A stretch of 64,000 bases of DNA from Diphasiastrum complanatum. Taxonomy: Eukaryota; Streptophyta; Lycopodiopsida; Lycopodiales; Lycopodiaceae. Of the stretch, positions 53,395-63,619 are shown piece after piece. Numbering within the stretch: the stretch's first letter is position 1; the number at the start of each line of letters is the position of its first letter. The translations under genes and the position numbers were made by a program. Below the pieces are notes generated by a model. It saw nothing but the letters and a program-made list of their open reading frames with translations, had not been told where the DNA came from and made no database searches. The DNA lies in the NCBI GenBank assembly GCA_029204225.1, contig CM055095.1, positions 73,902,001 to 73,966,000 on the forward strand, in the 5' to 3' direction.

Positions 53395-53539
53395 ATAAAT
53401 AAATAAATAAATACGGCCCAAGATGAAGTCCATGTAGACCTATAAAACCTTAAGACATGGTATAAAACCCTTGGCAATGGGCTTTCACTAATTTGGGAAC
53501 TTGGGTCGAAAAATTCTCACATTGCATAAACTCTTAGAG
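53395..53539. other. Flank of the GC-rich island
   Basis: A short AT-rich stretch with no gene, joining the promoter region to the GC-rich island. Confidence 0.4.
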
Positions 53540-54229
53540 GGTGAGAGGCTGGGGCTTTCCATGATGTAAAAACCTTACAAAGGCCTTTTCTTTTTAAGAA
53601 TCCCGGGCCCTTGGGTTACCACCCTTGGGTCAAAGGATTCTGAAATTGCCAAAAGCCCTAAGGGGCCCTCGCATCTAGCGAGCACGGTGGCCCTTTGGCC
53701 CCGGTGCCCTCCTGACCACAAGTTTTTTTTTTTTTTTGAAAATTGGCTGCCCGGACGCCACATGTCCAGGCAGCCAATGTTTGTCCCATAAGCATTCATG
53801 TGAGACTATGGGGAGGGGATATATAGACAAACTCCCCATAGACTCACATGTGTGTGTGTGTGAAAGGCATGCTGCCCGGCGCCACCTGGGGCTGCTCGCC
53901 GGCCTGTGGTTGCCCGGCGCCACCGCCCGCTGCCTCGGCTCCCAGCAAGGCGCTAGTGCCACCTGGCCCGTTGCCCGGACGCCCCGGCCTATTGCTGCTG
54001 GCCTGCCCGTTGCCCTACGCCGCCCCGGAGCCTGCACGCCCTCGCGTTGCCCGACAAAATCAAGCGCCCGCTAATTTTTTACGGGCACCGCGCGGCTGAC
54101 ACGCGTCAGTCGCTGGGGGCACCGGGGCCAAATCACTCCCACGCGCGGGCCGTGCTCTAAAGCCCCAGCGCTAAGGGGCCGGGCGGTGAGAATTTCCATG
54201 ATGCAAAAATTGTAGAAAGGCCCTTTCTT
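53540..54229. repeat. GC-rich fold-back island between direct repeats
   Basis: GGTGAGA..TTTCCATGATG..AAA..AAAGGCC..TTTCTT occurs at 53540-53592 and at 54185-54229. Between them lies about 590 bp of very GC-rich DNA with several inverted repeats: TTGGCCCCGGTGCCC near 53694 against GGGGCACCGGGGCCAA near 54115; ATTGGCTGCC (53742) against GGCAGCCAAT (to 53778); and a 19-bp stem, 53797-53815 (CATGTGAGACTATGGGGAG) with 53832-53850, one mismatch, whose loop holds ATATATAG. Frames of 83-120 codons across it are compositional. No transposase is seen. Confidence 0.65.
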
Positions 54230-55480
54230 GCCATGGTAACGTCAATGTTACTTGCCCATTATGAGGCAAATGTGATAGTGTGGGTTTATAACATATGGTA
54301 TTTGTGCTCTATGATTTCCTTTCCAAATATATAGGGAAAAAAATGAAAGGTTTCTACAATTAATGCTCGAAGAATGAAGGAATGAGTCTACCTACCAGGA
54401 TCACCTTATGCGGCCTCGGTTCCACTCTACACTAGTCACATAGCATATTTTTTGCTTATAAGCTTGTCGTTGGTGGAGTGCATCAACCACATTTTTGGAT
54501 GGCACGATGGAGCCTCAACATAATTGTTGTCATTTTAGACCTCATTTACTTCACCTCACCAAGCCATCCCTTACAAATTAATGGGAGATTGTTCTCACTT
54601 ATACCTCTTTCACACAAAATGACTACAACATCCATGGGAATTACTATTCATGGTTAATATTTCTATGAGAGGATAGGCAACAATGGCCTCCAATGGTGTA
54701 GGAAGATTGCCCATACGCTCATCATTGGTAGTCTAATCTTCGGAACAATAGTGGTGTGTCGATGTCGAAACCTAAATATTGAAAAGGGAGAATTGGGACA
54801 AAATTCCACTGGCGTTAGAATGAAAATAAGCCACGCAAAACAAACTAAAAATCAAAAATCAAAGCTATAATTAATAATTATTTCACAATTGGAAAGTTGT
54901 TATGAACAAATTTTATCTGCCCAACACATTATAGTAGTCACAATGTCACTTGAATTTTAGCTTACGAAGATCGAGCACCGAATGAAAAAATTACGAAGCT
55001 TAACTTGTTTTAATATAAAGTATGATGCTTGAAACTAATGTACAACACATGCGTAAGATTGTATTGGATATTAGTGAGTAAAATATTGGGTCAACTATTA
55101 CATAAGGGATGGTTTTTATAGTAATTTATTAGATGGTAAGGTCATTCTCAAGGTAATATCTTATCATAATTTCTAACACGAACCTTACCACCAATAAGAT
55201 GATTAGAAAGACTATTCCCCTACACAAAGATCTTACCAATAAAAAAAATTTAAAGCAACTCGGGTTCTACATTACCAACCTGTAAACTTGGAAGGTATTT
55301 CCTAGTAAGCTTTCCGCACGATTTGATGATTGTTCACTTAGGACTCGGCCTAAAGACCTCACCATAGATTTGAGAGCAATTTGGTTAGTTGGAAGGCCAT
55401 TGGGGTAACCAGATTGTAGCGCAGGCATCCCAAAGGGAGCCGGGAACCACGACTTAGCTTCCCAGCCTTCAACTCTTGCC
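54230..55480. other. Unassigned DNA
   Basis: AT-rich, no recognised gene or element. From about 55260 the base composition rises towards the complex repeat that follows. Confidence 0.45.
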
Positions 55481-56015
55481 ATCCAAACCCACTTGACATA
55501 CAAGCAGCCAACTCGCCAACAACGATCAGACTTAACCAACTTGAAGTTCCGAAAACCAACATTGAGATCCAACCTGGCGCCATGCCAGATTGGGGGTCCC
55601 GATGTGGGTGACTTCCCTTCAAGCAAGCCGCCCGACATACATCAAACTTCACCAACTCGAAGCTTCGTTACAAACGAGTAACATCCATTCCAAGCAAGCG
55701 GTCTGACTTACATCAGACTTAACCAACTAAAAGCTTCGTCACAAGCGCTGGGAGCCAACCTGGCGCCACGCCAGACTGGACAACCATAAACAGGTAACAT
55801 CCACCCAAGCAAGCCATCCAACTCAGCCGACAGGTTAGAGCCCGTTCCCCAAGAGCTTAACCCATTCACGTTCATGCAAGGAACACTTAGAACCACAAGC
55901 CGCGACAGATATGGAAACAACTAGTTCCTGGACCAAATGGTCCTGACAGCATACCGCTGGCGCCACGGACCGAATGGTCCCGACGGCATACCGCTGGCGT
56001 CCCGGGATACGACCC
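55480..56015. repeat. Complex repeat block with TGGCGCC words
   Basis: Three diverged copies of a unit with ACTT(A/C)ACCAACT..AAG(C)TTC (about 55530, 55648 and 55715), two of them leading into GAGCCAACCTGGCGCCACGCC-like sequence (55570 and 55757) and into CATCCA..CCAAGCAAGC (55683 and 55799). At 55930-56005 a unit of about 37 bp beginning GGACC(A/G)AATGGTCC and ending ACCGCTGGCG is repeated twice; its start is itself a palindrome. Frames on the - strand across it are shared only because of the repeats. Confidence 0.6.
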
Positions 56016-56520
56016 TCAGCTATGTGCCAAGTTAAAAATTTTGAAAGCGGCCTTACAACTGGCGCTTTTACCGAACACTGAAACCCAGAAGGTAATCAGA
56101 GTCAGTTTGAGAAAAATCCCACTTTATTGATAAATCAGAAAAGGTTACATTTCAAGTGTGTGACCGACCCTAGTCTCCGGGGCGCTAGCATGCCAAGGCG
56201 AGAGCCATGACAACATTCCAGCAAGGGAGGCTGAGACTTGGTTGGAGCTCGCCCTGAGTCGCAACCCGCACTCCCCTATAGTATTGGTGTGATTCGGCAC
56301 CCCCCCCCCCTCATACCAAGCACTCTACCCAAGCTGGTAAAGCACGTTTTTCTCTCTCTAGGATTTTGTCGTTCTAGAAAGTCATTTTCTCTCTCTAGAT
56401 TTTATTGATCCCCAGGCTTCCTATTCATGCCTAGATCGTGTGAGGTGATTGCACATCGATTTGAGCTCTCTGGACTTCGCTAGAACCGATCAAAGATTTT
56501 CAGCCATAGGAACTTGGCGC
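56016..56520. other. Unassigned, possible LTR/leader
   Basis: It contains a C11 run (56300-56310) and two TTTTCTCTCTCTAG stretches (56350 and 56388). Nothing decisive; it may be the leader of a lost element. Confidence 0.3.
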
Positions 56521-56529
56521 CGGCTGGAT

Positions 56530-56640
56530 TCTGGTCACAGTGGCACCGGGAGCGGCGCCGGCGCCGTTGGAGCCGGGAGCAGCAGGGGCGCTGCTGGCGC
56601 CGGGGACATAGCTGGCGCCGATGGCGCCGGAAGTAAAGCT
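56530..56640 (+). repeat. GGCGCC-rich minisatellite
   Basis: GGCGCC, a palindrome, occurs about six times within roughly 100 bp, spaced by GCC/GGA words. The + frame reads Gly/Ala/Ser-rich (TGSGAGAVGAGSSRGAAGAG). No domain; a coding role is unlikely but not excluded. Confidence 0.55.
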
Positions 56641-56728
56641 TGTAAAGGTAGCTTTACAACACAAGTACATTACTTTGTATGGTGCCCAAAGCACTAAAGA
56701 GGCAAATTTTCCATGCTCCATAGGGTTA

Positions 56729-57080
56729 CTTGGTGCAACAATTTTTGAATCGCGATTCTGGGGGTATAGCGATTCACAATTCTCGATTCTCATAATTGCG
56801 ATTAACTACCCATAATTGCCAAGATATTTTATTTTATTTTGCGTTTCAGAAAAAAAAAATGGGATCTGAAATGAACATTTTAGGTTCATTTCAAGTCCAA
56901 ATTTTATTTTTGAAACTACTAAAATTAGACTTGAAACTACTACAATTGAAATTCTCTGTTTTTCCCCTCTACTAATACCCATATTGTCTGAGTTTGTTAA
57001 AAAAAACAAAAACAACGATTCTGAGCGATTCGGAATTTTTTTTTTTTTACAACGATTCTAGAATCACGAGTGCAACTTTG
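56729..57080 (-). mobile_element. Second copy of the GCGATTC hAT-like family, degraded
   Basis: Ends are CTTGGTGCAAC and, inverted, CAAAGTTGCACTCG, comparable with CATAGTTGCAGCG of the copy at 43056. Subterminal AATCGCGATTC, AGAATCG and long T/A runs are shared. In reverse orientation CAATATGGGTATTAG (near 56980) matches CAATATGGGTATCAG near 43154 of the intron copy. I could not find a flanking 8-bp duplication. The central sequence differs between copies. Confidence 0.6.
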
Positions 57081-57495
57081 ATACATATGTATATCTACTA
57101 AAAAAATCAGAAATAAACATGAACACTTTGGTCAACATCTATGGTGCACAAAAATCACACTTCACACTCAAACATGCCAAAAACGAATCAAAATTCTAAA
57201 CATTACGACTTATAGGGTAGCCACTTTAAAAAGGCCTTGTTGCACACTATGTTGACGATAATGTTACTACAACACCCGCATAGCAAGGCCTTTGACTTTT
57301 CACACGTGTGGAACTAGCATTGATTATATCATGTACATAATGCTTGCGTAGCCATTAAGTCACCACAATTAATAAGAATAAAAAGACGAGACAATAGGAT
57401 AAAATAAGGGGGTGATAGGTATGTTACACCATTTAACCTACAACAAGGTATAAGATAAGTCATCATTGACTCAAAAAAAAAACTATTTTTCAAAA
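57081..57495. other. Unassigned DNA with LTR-like palindrome
   Basis: No gene. CACACGTGTG at 57301-57310 in a CTTTTCACACGTGTGGAAC context is the palindrome found in several copia LTRs and leaders here, so decayed LTR DNA is likely. Confidence 0.4.
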
Positions 57496-57496
57496 G

Positions 57497-57613
57497 ATAG
57501 TCTATTTGCACTAGCATCATCATCATGATGTACAATATGCACATCCTTGATTCTTTGCAATGGATAGTCTAGTTGCACTAGCATCGTTATGTACTATATG
57601 TACATCCCTGATT
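57497..57613. repeat. Tandem duplication, about 60 bp
   Basis: GATAGTCTATTTGCACTAGC at 57497 and GATAGTCTAGTTGCACTAGC at 57563 start two copies that end ACATCC(T/C)TGATT. The first copy has an extra CATCAT run. Confidence 0.85.
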
Positions 57614-57822
57614 TGGCCTAGGCTTGTGGCTCCAAACCTCGTGCAAATGCTTTAACTAGAGCATGTGTATAAAATATTAAATATGTATGTACTATACTAA
57701 AATAAAGCCAAGTTTTGCTTAAGTTTAATGTCACAACACCTCGAGACCTTCCACGAAGTTTCACTCCCAAACAACAAATCAAAAGATGTTCCATCTTACA
57801 AAAGCAAGAGGGAGGATGGGTT

Positions 57823-58018
57823 AGACTTAGAGTTGACTTTTCAAAGTTCATCATCCTAAATTTCATTTGAATAAACAATTTTTGAAAGTGTGGGAAAGTT
57901 AGAAGTCGAGTTTGAGTAGATTCAAATTTGAATGTTGGGTACTTTGAATCTAGACCCAAAAATAGTAGGGTTAGCATTTTGGTGGGAAAGCCAAGCCAAA
58001 TAGGGTTTGACCTTGATA
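57823..58018 (+). mobile_element. Family-A LTR fragment
   Basis: About 195 bp closely match the middle of the solo LTR (27985-28175): GTTGACTTTTCAAAGTTCAT, TTTGAATAAACA, GAGTTTGAGTAGATTCAAAT and TAGACCCAAAAATAGTAGGG. Both ends are missing. Confidence 0.9.
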
Positions 58019-58452
58019 TGTTGTATAAAAAAAGTTGTTATGATGCATAGTTTTGTCATTGAAACTTATCCTGCTACCTATAATGTCGTTGGGCTAGAAG
58101 ATAAGGTGCTCTGCATTATCAACCTTTTGGATACCTTGCATTGGGTCAAAATTTATATGGAATATGGTAAAAACTGAACTGACCCCTTGGGTATTATGAA
58201 AAATTTTGCTGATAATTTAGCTAGCCTTGTTGATAATATGAGGATGAGGGAAGATTTTATAATCTGCATATCATAAAAGTTTTTTTCCCGTTTAGAAAAA
58301 GAGAATGGTATGTTATCTACTGAACCTACCCCTTCCATTCATGATACACCTCCATCTCCACACCCTCTTGTCTTTTAAGATGAGTTGGATGAAGATAGCG
58401 CTTCACAATTTGAAATCTTCTCTCAAGATATTTGTGATATTAATGACCAGTT
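58019..58452 (+). other. Unassigned, possibly coding debris
   Basis: Short + frames read, for example, LASLVDNMRMREDF and SIHDTPPSPHP without recognised domains. A TAATGACCAGTT stretch abuts the next LTR. Probably remains of a retroelement host sequence. Confidence 0.3.
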
Positions 58453-59050
58453 TGTGAAAAATTGTCATCTAGTTTTGTTGATTTATTGGCATTTTTGGAG
58501 GCCAACTTGAAATCTCAACTTGGAGATAAAATAAGGGCCTAAATAGTGAATTTACTATTTTGGTAGGTAGATAAGTGGATGAGATTAGATTTGGACCCAT
58601 TCTAATTGGCTAATTTTGGTACATTGCATATAGTCACTAGAAACTAGATTTTTGGTGAGGTATCTAGAAGTTTCCAAATTAGGTCAAGAGGCCAAATGAC
58701 ATTTTGGAAGCTATAAATAGTTGTACCTATGTGGAGATAGTTTCTTTCTTTGTGGAGAATTCATCTCTTGTGTTTCTACGTCCATCTCATGTGTTTCTCT
58801 CTTGATATCTTCATTTTCTATGTGTAGAATGTTGATTTCTTGGTAAATCTTGGATCCACACGTGTGAAGTACTGTACTTTATTGTTGTTGTACGGAAAGG
58901 GATGGTACTAAGTCATATCTTAGTGCATTTCTAAGTTCTATCATGCATAAAGTAGTGATTTCTGTCTTCTAACTATTTCTAGATGTGCAACCAAATTGGC
59001 CCAAGATCTTGTTGATCCACTAATGTGTTTTGGATCTGTATTTTGTCACA
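58453..59050 (+). mobile_element. Copia 5' LTR, family B, 598 bp
   Basis: Ends are TGTGAAAAATTG and TTTTGTCACA, followed directly by the primer binding site TGGTATCAAAGC (59051-59062). A TATA-like GCTATAAATAG lies at 58711-58721. CACACGTGTG at 58857-58866 sits in GGATCC(A)CACACGTGTGAAG context, the counterpart of GGATCCACATATGTGAAA in the family-A solo LTR. The 3' LTR is absent. Confidence 0.9.
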
Positions 59051-59623
59051 TGGTATCAAAGCAGGTTGCAGACCTAATTTGGTGGATTATCCAGTTCTAG
59101 AGGTGAATTTGCCAAATCTACAGGTGGATTCGAGGGGACCATGAATTCTATGTGGATTTGGAGGTGTTTCTAGCTCAAATCTTGTAGTTTCAAGTATAGA
59201 GTTTGGATCTTTGTGATCTTAAAGTCATTTCAGGTCAGAATACTTGTAGATGGCCAGTTTTTGAAACCACTCATTGGAATGTGGAGACAAAAATTGCTCA
59301 TGATTTTAATTAGATTAGATATCTAGATTTGATAGGATGGTGAAATCCTAAATTTGATAGGATCTCTTGATTTGAAGTTTTTGGACTTTTTCAAGAGTGT
59401 ACTTCAATCTTAGGTGTTGGTAAAAGTTCATCATATTGTGTTTAGATCTATTGTGATCAAAAAATCAACATTCTATGTGCTAGGATTTGCTAGAAAAGAG
59501 AAAAAGGAGAGGCTAGACTGTTTCCATATCTTTGTGATTTCTTCTTGAGTTTCATTTGTTGGTTTTCAAGGGAGTTCTTAGTGCATTGGAATAGGTTCAA
59601 AGAGAAGATCAGATCATTGCAAC

Positions 59624-60370
59624 ATGGCAACCTCAAGTGGCTTCATGTTGGAAGGCAATGATAGGCTTACCTCAACAAATTATTCTACCTGGAAGGTGAG
59701 GATCGAATCTTTGCTTGAGATGAATGATTTGATGGATATTGTTATAGGTGTGGAGGAGAGACCTTTGGAACCACAAGATCAATTGAGGCATGACAAGAGA
59801 GCAAAGAAAGATTTACATGTGATCAAGATAAATGTGACTAATGAACTTCTCAAGGAAGATAGTGTACTTCATCAAGTGAGGCTTGGAAAACTTTGAAGAA
59901 GCTTTTTGAGTCCAAGTCTACATCAAGGATAATACCCCTTAAGAGGCAAATCTTTCAATGTATGCAAAAGAAGGATGAAAGTGCTCATACTTTTGTTCTA
60001 AGGGTTAAGGCATTCAATGATGAGCTAGCATGTATTGATGAAAGCATTAAGGAGATAGAACTTTTTCAAGGTGTTCTTAATGGCTTATTGGATGATCATG
60101 CTAATCTTGTTCAAAGGTTTGCTATTCAAAAGACTTCGCCAAGTATAGTGGATTTTCAAGAGATCTTCGTGAATGAGGAGTTTAGGCTTCTATAAAGAGG
60201 AAGATCTACTTTCATTTCTCAAGTTGGAGAGGCGGAAGCTATATCCTCAAGGGGCAAGTTCAAGGGCAAAGGCAAAAGCAATTAGTCGTCTAAAGGGCAA
60301 GAACAAGGTGCGCCTTCTACTTTTGTTGGCAAGAAGAAAAATATATCAAAGTTAAAATGTTTTTATAGTG
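59624..60370 (+). pseudogene. Copia B gag, frameshifted and cut
   Basis: It starts MATSSGFMLEGNDRLTSTNY, then STWKVRIESLL, HDKRAKKDLHVIKINVTNEL. A frameshift near 59870 moves to the frame of LFESKSTSRIIPLKRQIFQC, VLRVKAFNDELACIDESIKE and NGLLDDHANLVQRFAIQK, ending at 60195. A lysine-rich linker continues to about 60355 (KLKCFYSG), the first zinc-knuckle cysteine, and is cut at 60376 by another LTR. It is homologous to the gag at 4111-4719. Confidence 0.85.
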
Positions 60371-60375
60371 GAGTC

Positions 60376-61260
60376 TGTAGGAAAAATAGTAATTATTCTT
60401 CCACAAAGAACATGATGAAAGTTTGAATAAATCAAACTAATATCAGTTTCTTCAATTGAGGAAGTAAGAGACAACTTAAGACAATTTAGATAATATGAAA
60501 TTGATCCAAAGCGGATTTTTATTTGAATCTGATTTATCAATATACATCTCTTGCTGTCTTATCTCGATGTTGTGTCTATGATTGAGTGAGTGTGTTACAA
60601 CGAGTAGTGCACATGTATTAATATTGCTATAGGACAGGTCTTTTGACCTTTTATTTACAGGTCTTTTGGCCATTTAATGTTGTAACAGTAGATATCTAAC
60701 CGTTTACGATGGTTGATATTCAAATAGATGTTCTATTTCAAGGTCAAATAATTTCTGTTCACAAATTATTTGCGACAGTCTATCTCTTCATCTCAGCTTT
60801 GTGTTTCGTGAATTGTTCATGACACTTGTCTCTTCACAACATTTTTTTTTTTCGCAAATTGTTCACGATAGATGACAATTCTTGAGTTTGAAAACGAAAT
60901 CTAGCATACTTCACGAACTGTTCACGACAATTTTGCGATAGGTGAGCTTGAAGAATAGTCCAGAAGATTTCGTGAATTATTCGCGACAATTTTGCGACAT
61001 CTGAAGTTTGAACAAGAAACGGAATATGTCGCGACAAGATTCTGTTAGCGAATCTTTCAAGCTTCAACAAGAAAGCCACGGGCTTCTACAGGTAACTGTT
61101 TCGCGAAACTTTTGAGTTGACTGCAAGACAAAGTTCGTGAATCCTTCGAGGTTGATCACGAATAAAAATGTTTTGAGTTACCGTTCGTTTCTTATCCTTT
61201 GTCAAGTAAACTACGCGCTTTGTTAGTAGAATCAAGATTTGATTGATCAGTTGTTCTACA
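60376..61260 (-). mobile_element. Copia 3' LTR inserted in gag, 885 bp
   Basis: Inverted ends are TGTAG (60376) and CTACA (ending 61260). On the - strand the sequence before it is AGAGGGAGCTG, a polypurine tract. TTCGTGAA/TTCGCGA words are frequent (60800-61150). It cuts the family-B gag exactly at the zinc knuckle. Confidence 0.8.
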
Positions 61261-62304
61261 GCTCCCTCTCAAAGTGGGCAGTTGGATTAACCCCAATCTT
61301 CTTCACTGCTTTCGAACAAAGCATTACTGAGTGACTTCGTAAAGATATCAGCTGTCATTTCCTCTATAGGTATGAAGACTGTCTTCAGTATCTTCTTCTC
61401 GACTAAATCCCGAATCACATGATATTTGATAGCTATGTGCTTCGTTTTTGAGTGAAATACAAGATCTTTCGTAAGATAGATTGCTGAAAGCGATGAGGCA
61501 AAACGAGGCATGGACATTAGAGCCACTACCAGAAAACAAAAAAATAGTCGACTGTATCCATGAACAAGACATAATATTCAGAAATAGATTCATCAAATCC
61601 TTCCAAGGTCTATTTAATCCAGATCAGCTCGTTTGCCATCTTGGCTACTGTTACATATTCCTCTTCACATGAAGATTGAGCTACTATTGTTTGCTTCTTG
61701 CTTATCCAGACTATAGCTGCGCCAGATGCTAGAGTACAACCTCAACTTCGTATATTGCCTTTCAAAGTGTCATTGTCGCATCTTTTGCCAATAAGGTTCT
61801 TGTTGTGTGAAATGACCTGGGTGGTGTTCGAAGAAAATAACTGAGCTGTTTTTCTTTAGAAATTGTATTTTTTGCACCAAAATTTTGCAAGGAAACAAAC
61901 AAATTTTTAATCTTTTGCACAAATGTATTCAGGTCTTTGTCGTCCCACTGTATAAAAGTTAATTGGTTTCCCAAAAACATGATCTGATTACGAGATCGAG
62001 TCTCATTCTTGGTTTGCAAATCTTCTCATAAATCTTTTGCGTTCGAAATTGATGTAAGATCTAGCATTATATTGTCATGCACTGAAGACACAATAATTGC
62101 TATAGCTTTGTCATATTTTAAACTCCATTCTTGAAGTTCTTTGCGAGGAGTAGCTACTAGCTTCTCCTCAATTGGTTCTACCCATTGCCATAGACCTTCG
62201 CCCTTCAATAAGAGTGAAGTCTTTGATTTCTAAATCAAGTAGTTTGAACCTTCTGGGTCCAAGATCGTAGTGATCTTAGCCTGAATATTGATGATGGACG
62301 ACAT
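61261..62304 (-). pseudogene. Internally deleted copia: gag joined to RNase H
   Basis: On the - strand gag begins at 62304 (MSSIINIQAKITTILDPEG) and includes LWQWVEPIEEKLV, EWSLKYDKAIAII and FIQWDDKDLNTFVQKIKNLF up to about 61755. It is then joined directly to RNase H: ASGAAIVWISKKQTIVAQSS, CEEEYVTVAKMANELIW, then FHSKTKHIAIKYHVIRDLV and EEMTADIFTKSL, ending at about 61290. Protease, integrase and reverse transcriptase have been removed in one internal deletion. No 5' LTR or primer binding site is seen to the right. Confidence 0.85.
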
Positions 62305-63619
62305 CTTCTAATTTTCTCAAAAATTCATACACTATCTATTACATTTCTGTCTTTACATTATTTTCTTTGCATTATCTTTACTATTCAAACAATAATGTAA
62401 CTATTTACTTTACACTCTCATCTACTTTACACTTTCATTCACTTTACACTTTTTATTATTCCTCTTCACCGTCTTTCACAAAAACAAACAAAACAAAATT
62501 TATCTCCAAAAAAAAAAAAAACACAAAACAATTACCTCCAAAAGCTCCCAAAGCTTCAAAAGCACCAAAGCACCAAAAATCCAAGCTCCAAACGCATCAA
62601 ATGCACCAAAGATGCTCCAAACGCCACCAAAAGAGTGGGAAGAGAAACCGCGGATCGCGCAAAAATTCGAAATTCGCATAGACGTCAAATATCGACATCC
62701 CAAAACACATCAGAATCCGACGTCCATGTCCGTAACATGTCTAATTGAAAAAGTTTTTGGGACTCAAATCACTGACGTGGATGTCAAAATGCAACGAATG
62801 TGACGTCCACGTCGGATGCCAGCTATGTTATAAAATATTCCACGTCATATTCAGGTTGAAATATCAGATTCTGACATGTCGAAATCTGACGACAAGTTTA
62901 AAAATTGGTTGGTGCCACAGTTTCCCGATCATTGGGTGTCAAATTTGGGAATTTTTACTTGGACGTCGAAATCCGACGTGTCGAAATGCGAAAAATTTTA
63001 GAAATTCGTCGGACGCCCACATCGGAATCCCCGCAATATGTTATTGTGGATCCCTCAATGCATGCATTATGCCTATCAAAATTGATTATGTAGGCAAACA
63101 CAAAGTCTATTGTGTTGCAGAAGTGGAAGAGCAAATAGTCAGACAAAAACAAAAATAGCAAAACATTCCACATTGACACAAATATGAATGCAAAAACAAT
63201 AAAACATAATGGATTTAGATTTATGTATGAAAATACAAGTCAGATGAATGCTCGGAGCACTAGACAATTGTGGGCAAAACCACGATAAACTATGAGCTGA
63301 TTTTTGACAATCAATCTGATCGAAGGAATCGATGCGTAACACCATCTATAGTGTGTCTGTCTCTAAAAAATTACAATTATCATCCTTATAAAATTTACAC
63401 TTGTGTAGATATATGTACAAAAGTGGCATGGAACCGATGCACCATCTGAAAGTAGATCGTGGTTAATGTCATTGTCAAAGTAGTTGCACAGTACTTGAAG
63501 TACTAGAAGTGGGTGAGTGGTGTGAGCGTGAGAAAGCTTCAATTGTTCAGAGTCAAGCATGACACTATTGAGAGTTGATAGAGTCAAGACAATTGTCTCA
63601 ATAGGTCAACGATAGTTGA
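62305..63619. other. Unassigned DNA
   Basis: No gene recognised. 62340-62520 is T- then A-rich with repeated TTTACACT words. 62555-62620 is a run of imperfect CCAAA(A/G)GC(A/T)CC repeats. 62660-63020 is rich in GACGTC/GACGTGG/CCGACGTC words (for example GTCGAAATCCGACG near 62966), an odd local motif enrichment. Confidence 0.4.

Noticed and set aside
53675..54099. Long overlapping frames of 83-120 codons on both strands in the GC-rich island
   Set aside because: High GC removes stop codons by chance; no domain, no splice links and low-complexity composition.
55267..55920. 123- and 70-codon - strand frames as a cysteine-rich protein gene
   Set aside because: Their resemblance to each other comes from DNA repeats read in different frames.
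56449..56697. Gly/Ala-rich protein encoded by the GGCGCC repeat
   Set aside because: The frame is a by-product of a GC palindrome repeat, and a possible frame also exists on the other strand.
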